DNA of 17,122 nucleotides from Segatella salivae DSM 15606 (lineage in GTDB: Bacteria > Bacteroidota > Bacteroidia > Bacteroidales > Bacteroidaceae). The stretch spans positions 1,946,704 to 1,963,825 of the forward strand of contig NZ_GL629647.1 in assembly GCF_000185845.1 (NCBI RefSeq), in the 5' to 3' direction. The position numbers and the translations under genes are program-made. The first letter of the stretch is position 1; each line of letters starts with the position of its first letter. The notes under the pieces are model-generated. The model saw only the letters and a list, made by a program, of their open reading frames with translations, made no database searches and had not been told where the DNA came from. This document shows, piece after piece, positions 1-5,813 of this stretch.

Positions 1-7
1 GCGTGGT

Positions 8-123
8 GAAACAATTGTGAGAGTGATGTTGTTGATAATAAAGCGTAAAATGGTTTGCGTCATTTCATCGTGTAAAATACGGCAAAACACACGACCATTT
101 GAGGCATTTTAGCGCGTAAAATG
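8..123 (+). repeat. Intergenic repeat B, copy 1
   Basis: First of three near full-length copies of an A/T-rich repeat (others at 470-584 and 7464-7566). It opens with GAAACAATTGTG and ends in a small hairpin, CATTTTA-GCGCG-TAAAATG (about 106-122). The copies share CATTTCATCG, AAAATACGGCAAA and ACACGACCATTTGA blocks. In copies 1 and 3 repeat B is followed directly by the three-hairpin module A. No coding potential is apparent. The function is unknown; it behaves like a non-autonomous palindromic repeat. Confidence 0.8.
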
Positions 124-144
124 ACGCAGATTACAATGCCATTT

Positions 145-250
145 AAGTTCAACGCTGAAGGCGTTGTACCTTTGATAGCCCAGGGTTGGTGTCAGCCTAC
201 CCTGGGTTATGTGTGTAGTGAGGAAGTCAACGGCGTAGGTGTTGTACGTT
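145..250 (+). repeat. Three-hairpin repeat module A, copy 1
   Basis: Three consecutive hairpins. H1 at 150-166 is CAACGCTGAAGGCGTTG (7-bp arms with one wobble, 3-nt loop). H2 at 175-210 has arms ATAGCCCAGGGTTGG and CCTACCCTGGGTTAT around a 6-nt loop. H3 at 228-244 is CAACGGCGTAGGTGTTG. None is followed by a T run, so these are not ordinary intrinsic terminators. Other copies lie at 295-397 (reverse orientation), 7592-7686, 7867-7965 and 16971-17065. Reading frames here are low complexity and recur only because the repeat recurs. Confidence 0.85.
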
Positions 251-294
251 TTCTGTGTGGAATGCCGTGATAAAATGACGAGGAATAAAAGGTA

Positions 295-397
295 CAACGC
301 CTACAGCGTTGTTCTCGCTAATGGCAAATAACCCAGGGTAGACTACGCTTTTGCTTGTCAACCCTGGGCTATCAAACGAACAACGCTTACAGCGTTG
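295..397 (-). repeat. Three-hairpin repeat module A, inverted copy 2
   Basis: A copy of module A in reverse orientation lying head to head with the copy at 145-250. Hairpins: 295-311 CAACGCCTACAGCGTTG; 328-372 with arms ATAACCCAGGGT and ACCCTGGGCTAT around a longer loop; and 381-397 CAACGCTTACAGCGTTG, a perfect 7-bp stem with TAC loop. Together with copy 1 it makes a large interrupted inverted repeat. The middle loop is much longer than in the + copies, while the stem is kept. Confidence 0.8.
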
Positions 398-469
398 CGC
401 GATGAGGGCATTTATATTACAAAATTCATTCATTTGAATAATGGCGTAATACCTACGCAGTTGCGAGAT

Positions 470-584
470 GAAACAATTGTGGGCGTGATGTCGTTGATAA
501 TAAAGCGTAAAGTGATTTGCGTCATTTCATCGCGCAAAATACGGCAAATCACACGACCATTTGACGCATTTTAGCGCGTGAAAT
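470..584 (+). repeat. Intergenic repeat B, copy 2
   Basis: A direct copy of the repeat at 8-123, starting GAAACAATTGTG and ending with the hairpin around CATTTTAGCGCGTGAAAT. Scattered substitutions only; same orientation as copy 1. The left-edge order is therefore B, A, inverted A, B. Positions 585-740 between this repeat and the pyrE promoter show no recognisable element. Confidence 0.8.
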
Positions 585-740
585 CTTTTATTATACGCGA
601 TGCTTTTATTTAGATGATGTGAAGAACGAAATCAAGAGGGGTGAGAACCACCTTAAAATGATGTTATCTGTTGCTGGAATTTATTGCATTTATAGACACA
701 TTCTAAAACGGCAAGCGAACGAAAGAATAAGGCATAAAAA

Positions 741-771
741 TTTGTTTTATAAGATAAAAAACCTAACTTTG
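741..771 (+). promoter_or_regulatory. Bacteroidota-type promoter of pyrE
   Basis: TTTG at 741-744, a 19-nt spacer, then TAACTTTG at 764-771. This fits the Bacteroidetes sigma-ABfr consensus (-33 TTTG, -7 TAnnTTTG). It lies 29 nt upstream of the pyrE ATG, so the leader would be short. Confidence 0.8.
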
Positions 772-800
772 CAATACGATATCATTAATTTTTCAACATA

Positions 801-1433
801 ATGGACAACTTAAAGAGAGATTTTGCATCAAGATTGCTGCAGGTAAAAGCCATTAAACTTCAGCCAAATAATCCTTTCACATGGGCTTCAGGATGGCTTT
901 CGCCGTTCTATTGTGACAATCGTAAGACGCTGTCTTACCCTGAATTGCGCAATTATGTGAAGTTAGAGCTTGTGCATAAAGTGCTGGAATGTTTCCCCGA
1001 AGCAGAGGTTGTAGCTGGTGTTGCGACTGGGGCTATCGCTCAAGGCGCTTTAGTGGCCGACGAACTCAACTTGCCTTTCGTTTATGTTCGGTCGAAACCA
1101 AAAGATCATGGCTTAGAGAACTTGATAGAAGGTGACTTGAAACCCGGCATGAAAGTCGTCGTTATAGAAGACCTTATCTCTACAGGTGGCAGCAGTTTGA
1201 AGGCTGTTGAGGCTATCAGAAGCAATGCGTGTGAGGTTATTGGCATGGTAGCGAGCTACACTTATGGTTTCCCTGTGGCAGAAAATGCCTTTCGTGAGGC
1301 CAATGTTAGACTTGAAACACTGACCGACTACGAGCATGTGGTGGCAGAAGCATTAGCTACTGGCTACATCAGTGAACATGATGTTGAGGTGTTACATGAC
1401 TGGCGTCAGGCTCCCGATAAGTGGAAAAAATAA
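801..1433 (+). CDS. pyrE: Orotate phosphoribosyltransferase
   Basis: Transfers the phosphoribosyl group of PRPP to orotate to make OMP, the fifth step of de novo pyrimidine synthesis, in the cytosol. The 210-aa product has the family's usual length. Visible features are the type I phosphoribosyltransferase PRPP loop VVVIEDLISTGGS at residues 119-131, a catalytic-loop segment YVRSKPKDHG with the paired lysines 99-108, and an N-terminal region with the FTWASG and SPFYCDNR blocks typical of PyrE. The start is supported by the promoter 29 nt upstream. The following gene is 247 nt away across a repeat-rich gap. No attenuator or leader peptide is evident. Confidence 0.96.
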   Translation: MDNLKRDFASRLLQVKAIKLQPNNPFTWASGWLSPFYCDNRKTLSYPELRNYVKLELVHKVLECFPEAEVVAGVATGAIAQGALVADELNLPFVYVRSKPKDHGLENLIEGDLKPGMKVVVIEDLISTGGSSLKAVEAIRSNACEVIGMVASYTYGFPVAENAFREANVRLETLTDYEHVVAEALATGYISEHDVEVLHDWRQAPDKWKK

Positions 1434-1498
1434 GATAAAATAAAACTTCTTATGAAGTAAAAGCCTCTCCCAGCCCATCCAAACTGGGGTGAAATAGC

Positions 1499-1660
1499 GC
1501 GTGATATGCAATGAAATGTTGTGTGAAAGCATGTGTTGAAGTCTTTGAAGAGAGAGGGAGTGAAGCGTGATATGCAATTATGCATTGTGTAATCCCATGC
1601 GTTGAAGGCATTGAAGCGAGGGGAAACGAAGTATGATACGCAATGATGCATTGTGAATTA
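1499..1660. repeat. 66-bp tandem repeat, about 2.5 diverged copies
   Basis: The block GCGTGATATGCAAT at 1499 recurs at 1565 and, as GTATGATACGCAAT, at 1631, giving an exact 66-bp period. The rest of each unit (TTGAAG, TTGAAG/CG, GAGG-type purine tract, GAA end) aligns without gaps but with many substitutions. The third copy is cut short and runs into ATTATGAATT repeats just before the next gene. A 22-residue periodicity in an antisense frame is a by-product of 66 being divisible by three. Upstream, 1460-1490 has a CCTCTCCCAGCCC segment resembling the element at 7376-7413. Confidence 0.75.
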
Positions 1661-1680
1661 TGAATTATGAATTAAACTAA

Positions 1681-2091
1681 ATGGCAACATTTGAAAGTAG
1701 TATTCGACAGATAGACTATCCTCAAGAGCGTGTTTATGCTCTGTTGAGTGACATGAATAATATAGATAAAGTGAAGGATCGTATCCCCGAAGATAAGGCA
1801 AACGGTCTTACATTTGATGCCAATTCGATAGGTATCAACACGCCAATGGGTGCTGTGAAATTAGTCATTGTGGAGCGTGAAGCCCCTAAATGTATTAAGT
1901 TTGAAACAGCAGAAAGTCCGCTGCCTTTTAACTTTTGGATTCAGATTTTGCCCGTATCCGAAACCACAAGTAAGATGAAACTCACCATCAAGGCCGAGCT
2001 AAATCCATTCATTAAGGGGATGGTTTCAAAGCCATTAACCGAAGGTATTGAGAAGATAGCTGATGCTTTGCAAGCTATTCACTATGAGTAA
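1681..2091 (+). CDS. SRPBCC-fold (START/polyketide-cyclase-like) protein
   Basis: A 136-aa soluble protein without signal peptide or membrane segment. The N-terminal strand (FESSIRQIDYPQERVYALLSD), helix and following beta-rich segment, ending in a long C-terminal helix (FIKGMVSKPLTEGIEKIADAL, about residues 110-131), match the SRPBCC/Bet v1-like fold, a cavity that binds hydrophobic ligands. Specific function is not known. It stands downstream of pyrE, an arrangement I recall as common in Bacteroidales; here the two are split by the 66-bp tandem repeat. The start codon follows directly on the A/T-rich end of that repeat. Its stop overlaps a possible upstream start of the next gene, implying coupling with it. 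Confidence 0.85.
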   Translation: MATFESSIRQIDYPQERVYALLSDMNNIDKVKDRIPEDKANGLTFDANSIGINTPMGAVKLVIVEREAPKCIKFETAESPLPFNFWIQILPVSETTSKMKLTIKAELNPFIKGMVSKPLTEGIEKIADALQAIHYE

Positions 2092-2137
2092 GCCAGGCGG
2101 TTTGAGGCTTGTTTTTGACGATTTGAAAAGAATTCGA

Positions 2138-2713
2138 ATGATAAAGCCTAATCAATGGCGAGGCATTTGGATAGTATTAGCTTTGCTGTTGGTTTGCTCT
2201 TGTGGTAAGATTCAAAACGAATATAGTGACTTTCGTCCTTATTTCGTGTATAATAATAACGTGCGACAATGTGCTCGTTTGGCTGAAGCCATGACGCCAA
2301 ATAGTGGAATCTTTTGCATCATTCAACAGCAATTTATCAGTGGAGCCACATATTATGTGTTCACAAATAGTGATGGATTGAGTCAGAAAATCATTCAAAA
2401 CGACCGCGAAAGACAAGGACATTATGTGCTCGGATATAACAATGGACTCATTGTTGGCTATGGAAATCTGAGCGATCCTCAAGTGTTTTATGCCTATGAT
2501 TTGGAGTGTTCTAACTGCTTTGATGCCTCATCTTTGCCAGTGCGTAGTAAGCCGTTGCATTTAGCTTCGGGTGGAATTGCGATCTGCAACGTGTGCCATC
2601 GTCACTACAATCTTAACAATAATGGAGTTATTATCAGTGGAGAGCGTGGCAAAAAACTAACGCGTTATCGTGCATCTTCTACGGGACCATACGGCATTTT
2701 AAGCGTAAATTAA
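2138..2713 (+). CDS. Putative lipoprotein with Rieske-like four-Cys C-terminal domain
   Basis: A 191-aa product from the chosen start, which gives a clean lipoprotein signal (MIKPN, hydrophobic core, then VCSC, likely modified Cys22). In-frame ATGs at 2084 and 2063 would add 18 or 25 residues ahead of the signal; 2084 overlaps the preceding stop and is a plausible alternative. The C-terminal part carries C-x2-C (Cys124, Cys127), 22 residues, then C-x2-C-H-R-H-Y (Cys150, Cys153) and a YNL...GVIISGE stretch. That resembles the second cluster-binding loop and following strands of Rieske-fold domains, and small Bacteroides lipoproteins I recall with a CxxC near a YNI...GSVIEG segment. The canonical CxH/CxxH ligand set is replaced, so a metal site or disulphides are possible. 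Function unknown. Confidence 0.75.
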   Translation: MIKPNQWRGIWIVLALLLVCSCGKIQNEYSDFRPYFVYNNNVRQCARLAEAMTPNSGIFCIIQQQFISGATYYVFTNSDGLSQKIIQNDRERQGHYVLGYNNGLIVGYGNLSDPQVFYAYDLECSNCFDASSLPVRSKPLHLASGGIAICNVCHRHYNLNNNGVIISGERGKKLTRYRASSTGPYGILSVN

Positions 2714-2788
2714 TTGCAATCAAATATTCCTTGTCTTACAAAATGAAAAGAATTGACTCACTTTTACACCTTAAAAGGGAAAGGTTTT

Positions 2789-2819
2789 GAACCGATTCAC
2801 GAAAGGTTTTGCTTTTTTT
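2789..2819 (+). terminator. Weak candidate terminator
   Basis: A short stem (GAACC at 2789-2793 against GGTTT at 2805-2809, one G-U pair) is followed by TGC and seven T at 2813-2819. It lies between the lipoprotein gene and the tRNA promoter, where a terminator is expected. The stem is weak. A direct repeat AAAGGTTTTG (2780-2789, 2802-2811) overlaps it. The rest of 2714-2841 shows nothing else. Confidence 0.35.
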
Positions 2820-2841
2820 CATGAACAAAAATGAAGAATTA

Positions 2842-2873
2842 TTTGGCGGTTTCGATAAAAGAATATACCTTTG
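2842..2873 (+). promoter_or_regulatory. Bacteroidota-type promoter of the tRNA unit
   Basis: TTTG at 2842-2845, a 20-nt spacer, then TACCTTTG at 2866-2873, matching TTTG/TAnnTTTG. It ends 13 nt before tRNA-Gly. No comparable motif was found between the tRNAs or between tRNA-Leu and the next CDS, so it may serve the genes up to yifB. Confidence 0.8.
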
Positions 2874-2886
2874 CAAAACCTGAATT

Positions 2887-2959
<73 letters not shown>

Positions 2960-2990
2960 CAATAGTTACAAACTATTTCTTATTTCCAAA

Positions 2991-3076
2991 GCCGCAATGG
3001 TGGAATTGGTAGACACGAGGGACTTAAAATCCCTTGGCCAGTAATGGCTGTGCGGGTTCGAGTCCCGCTCGCGGCA
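2991..3076 (+). tRNA. tRNA-Leu (anticodon UAA)
   Basis: An 86-nt class II tRNA 31 nt after tRNA-Gly. The anticodon loop is CTTAAAA (anticodon TAA), the D-arm carries TGGAATTGGTAGACA, the long variable arm has a GCCA/TGGC stem, and the T-arm is GCGGG-TTCGAGT-CCCGC. The acceptor stem GCCGCAA/TCGCGGC pairs except at 6-67, which is A against C. The CCA end is not encoded. It reads UUA and UUG. The next CDS begins only 23 nt downstream. Confidence 0.96.
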
Positions 3077-3099
3077 CACCCTTAATTTAATTCATAGAT

Positions 3100-4773
3100 A
3101 TGCGCAACAATCTTATTCTTACTCTTTCAGTGTGCTCATTGGCTTTAATGACATCTTGTTCTAAGTTAGGTAAGCTCACTTCTGATTGCTTTTCAGTTAG
3201 TCCAAACCCTTTAGAGACGGTTGGAGGAAAGGTTTCTGCAACGGTGGAAGGACAGTTTCCAGAGAAATTTATGAATAAAAAGGCCACAGTAACTGTGGTT
3301 CCTGAGCTCAGATATGCAGGCGGAGAAGTAGCCAAAGGACAGCCAATGACATTCCAAGGAGAGAAAGTTATGGGCAACGATAAGGTGATTTCTTATCGTC
3401 TTGGCGGTCGTTACACGATGAAAACTTCGTTTGATTATGTGCCAGCCATGCAGAAAAGCGACATGTATTTGACGTTCAATGCACGCATAGGAAATTCAAA
3501 AGTCAATGTTCCGGCAATCAAAGTTGCCACTGGAGTCATTGCAACAGCAGAACTTTATCGTAAGGCTATGCTCCAAGGCGGTGCTTGTTTGGCGCTCGAT
3601 TCGTTTCAAAGAGTGATAGATCGCAAGCAAGAAGCCAACGTAAAATTCCTCATAAACCAAGCTAATTTACGTAGCAATGAGTTGAAAAACAATAGTGTTC
3701 GCGAGTTTGTTAGCATGCTTAAGCGCATCAATTCAGACCGAGAGGGACTGGCAATCAAGAATGTTGAGGTGAAAGCTTATGCCTCTCCAGAAGGTGGTTT
3801 CAGCTTTAACGATAAGTTAGCCAATAAGCGTCAGAATGTCAGTGAAGGCTATGTGAAGCAACAACTCAAAGGAACGAAACTAAAAACAGACATAGATGCC
3901 CACTACACTGCACAGGATTGGGATGGTTTTATGAAGCTCGTTCAGGCGAGTAAGATACAAGATAAGGACGTAATCTTACGCGTTCTGTCCATGTATAAAG
4001 ACCCACAAGAGCGTGAAAAGCAAATACGTAACATGAGTGAAGGCTTCCGTGAGCTCGCCGATGGCATCCTTCCAGAACTCCGTCGCAGTCGTTTGATTAT
4101 CAATTATCAAACAATTGGTCGCAGCGATGACCAGATTCAACAGCAATATGCGGCTGATCCTACGAAGTTAAGTCTTGAGGAATTGCTCTATGCGGCATCG
4201 TTAACAAACGACAAGAACGCTAAGAAGGCAATCTATAAAAAGACTACTGAGCTCTATGATCGCGATTACCGAGCTTATAACAACCTTGCTGCCTTGGCAT
4301 TAAACGATGGTGATGAGCAGACGGCTCAAAGCTATTTGGAGAAAGCTTTGCAAGTAAACCGCAAAGCACCAGAGGCATTTGCCAACAAGGCTTATATTGA
4401 TTTGACACACGGAAGAATTGCCGATGCAGAACGACATCTATCAGATGCCACTGAGGCGAACGGCTTTAATGAGGTTCTTGGCAATCTACATATCGCACGA
4501 GGAAACTATGCTAACGCCTCGGATGAACTCTTTAATAACAACAATAGCGCTGCACTTGCGCAGTTGATGAACAAGAATTATGTCGCAGCTGAACAGACAT
4601 TGAAAGCTATTCAGCAGCCAAACGGACTGACATATTACCTCTTTGCCGTGCTCAATGCACGCCAAGGAAAGAATGATGCGGCTGGAACCTACTTGAAAGA
4701 TGCATTGCAAAAGGATCCCTCTTTGACCGAATATGCCAAGAACGACCTTGAATTTGCTAAAGTAAATCGATGA
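3100..4773 (+). CDS. OmpA-like/TPR lipoprotein
   Basis: A 557-aa protein with a lipoprotein signal (hydrophobic residues 4-17, then MTSC, lipid-modified Cys20 predicted). Residues about 25-150 form a beta-rich N-terminal region. About 175-340 is an OmpA-like domain: VEVKAYASPEGG at 222-233 followed by N-x2-L-x3-R (Asn237, Leu240, Arg244), as in the peptidoglycan-binding loop, though the usual Thr-Asp is replaced by Ser-Pro-Glu. About 385-530 contains TPR-type helical repeats (AYNNLAALALNDGDEQTAQ and following). I recall similar proteins as widespread in Bacteroidales. A role in the periplasm, anchoring or scaffolding at the envelope, is inferred, not shown. It begins 23 nt after tRNA-Leu with no promoter seen between, and its stop overlaps the next start (ATGA). 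Confidence 0.9.
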   Translation: MRNNLILTLSVCSLALMTSCSKLGKLTSDCFSVSPNPLETVGGKVSATVEGQFPEKFMNKKATVTVVPELRYAGGEVAKGQPMTFQGEKVMGNDKVISYRLGGRYTMKTSFDYVPAMQKSDMYLTFNARIGNSKVNVPAIKVATGVIATAELYRKAMLQGGACLALDSFQRVIDRKQEANVKFLINQANLRSNELKNNSVREFVSMLKRINSDREGLAIKNVEVKAYASPEGGFSFNDKLANKRQNVSEGYVKQQLKGTKLKTDIDAHYTAQDWDGFMKLVQASKIQDKDVILRVLSMYKDPQEREKQIRNMSEGFRELADGILPELRRSRLIINYQTIGRSDDQIQQQYAADPTKLSLEELLYAASLTNDKNAKKAIYKKTTELYDRDYRAYNNLAALALNDGDEQTAQSYLEKALQVNRKAPEAFANKAYIDLTHGRIADAERHLSDATEANGFNEVLGNLHIARGNYANASDELFNNNNSAALAQLMNKNYVAAEQTLKAIQQPNGLTYYLFAVLNARQGKNDAAGTYLKDALQKDPSLTEYAKNDLEFAKVNR

Positions 4774-5765
4774 AAAAACTCTGTATTCTCATAGTACTCA
4801 CGTTGGTGTTGGCTGCCTGTGGAACCGATAAACACCATTTCGAAATCGACGGAAGACTAACTAATCTCAACCAAGGTGAGTTCTATGTATACAGTCCCGA
4901 CGGCCTAATTACAGGCTTAGATACCATAAAAGTAGAAGGTGGACGCTTCTCTTATGAGCTTCCATGTGAAGAGAATGGCGTCCTCGTTATAGTCTTTCCA
5001 AACTTCTCTGAGCAACCCATCTTTGCACAACCTGGTGGTTCTGTCGACGTAGAAGGCGACGCTTCACACCTCAAAGAACTTGAAATCACGGGAACAGATG
5101 ATAATAAACTGATGACAAAGTTCCGTCATCAGATTGCTAATTCATCGCCCCCCGAGATTGAAAAAGACGTGAAATATTTCGTCAATGATCATCCTGAATC
5201 GACTGTTGGCCCTTATCTCATTGACAAATATCTACTTCGCAGGCCCCAGCCCAATTACAAACAAGCCTATCGTTTGTTGCTTTCATTGCAAAAAGAACAG
5301 GCTCGCAATGGCTATTTGAACCATCTTTTAGCTCAGATAAAGCCGCTTGCCGATGCCTCTTCTGATAGGTTCCCTGCATTCTCGGCTATTGATATACAGG
5401 GCAAATCCATTTCTTCCACAACCTATTCTGCGGCTCCTGTTGCCATCATCTATACGTGGGCATCGTGGAGTTATGAGAGTTCCACACTGCAACAGCGCTT
5501 GCTTGATATGCAAACGCGTGCCAATGGGAAACTCCAATTGCTTGGAATCAACCTCGATGCAAGCCGAAAATCTTGCAAAGATAACCTTGAAAGTCAGGGT
5601 GTTCGATGGCCCGTTGTCTGTGATGAACAATTGTTTAAGGGACCATTGGTGCTCAAATTAGGACTCACTTCCGTACCAGATAACCTCTTGTTACAGCGTG
5701 GTCGCATCATTGCTCGTGGGCTTTCGACCGATGAGCTTATTGCCCGCATTGAAAAGATGATTTGA
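4770..5765 (+). CDS. DUF4369/thioredoxin-like lipoprotein without redox cysteines
   Basis: A 331-aa protein with a lipoprotein signal ending LAAC (Cys17). Residues about 22-115 look like the beta-sandwich DUF4369 domain (FEIDGRLTNLNQGEFYVYS, then DTIKVEGGRF) that often precedes TlpA/ResA-type thioredoxin domains in Bacteroidales. Residues about 200-331 have the thioredoxin-fold landmarks: FSAIDIQGK, a WASW motif at 230-233, a central LLGINLD strand, and SVPDNLLL with the expected cis-proline (Pro303). Where the active site CxxC should follow the second Trp, the sequence reads Ser234-Tyr-Glu-Ser237. Classic dithiol oxidoreductase activity is therefore unlikely; binding or chaperone roles are possible. 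It starts within the stop of the TPR gene, so the two are translationally coupled. Confidence 0.88.
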   Translation: MKKLCILIVLTLVLAACGTDKHHFEIDGRLTNLNQGEFYVYSPDGLITGLDTIKVEGGRFSYELPCEENGVLVIVFPNFSEQPIFAQPGGSVDVEGDASHLKELEITGTDDNKLMTKFRHQIANSSPPEIEKDVKYFVNDHPESTVGPYLIDKYLLRRPQPNYKQAYRLLLSLQKEQARNGYLNHLLAQIKPLADASSDRFPAFSAIDIQGKSISSTTYSAAPVAIIYTWASWSYESSTLQQRLLDMQTRANGKLQLLGINLDASRKSCKDNLESQGVRWPVVCDEQLFKGPLVLKLGLTSVPDNLLLQRGRIIARGLSTDELIARIEKMI

Positions 5766-5770
5766 TTTTT

Positions 5771-5785
5771 AGTGGATATTCCACT
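5771..5785 (+). other. Small hairpin between lipoprotein gene and yifB
   Basis: A perfect 5-bp inverted repeat AGTGG-ATATT-CCACT in the 48-nt gap. It is not followed by a T run, so termination is unlikely. No TAnnTTTG promoter was found in the gap, which favours read-through into yifB. Confidence 0.35.
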
Positions 5786-5813
5786 CCTACAATAACCTTA
5801 ACTCTTTCTAATC

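Noticed and set aside
175..210. H2 hairpins as bidirectional intrinsic terminators
   Set aside because: None of the copies is followed by a T run in either direction.
109..297. Reverse-strand reading frame of 62 aa, with a close relative at 16903-17118
   Set aside because: The two proteins look alike only because both read through module A repeats. They have no start signals, and the frame is not kept in the other copies.
145..397. CRISPR array or integron attachment sites
   Set aside because: Repeats are palindromic, unequally spaced and in both orientations, with no unique spacers of constant length, no cas genes and no integrase.
619..801. 60-aa + strand frame ahead of pyrE
   Set aside because: It covers the pyrE promoter and leader, has low-complexity Lys/Ile/Asn composition and no recognisable domain.
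1406..1651. Reverse-strand frame with a 22-residue internal repeat
   Set aside because: The repeat is the translation of the 66-bp tandem DNA repeat. Composition is atypical and the frame is interrupted in the third copy.
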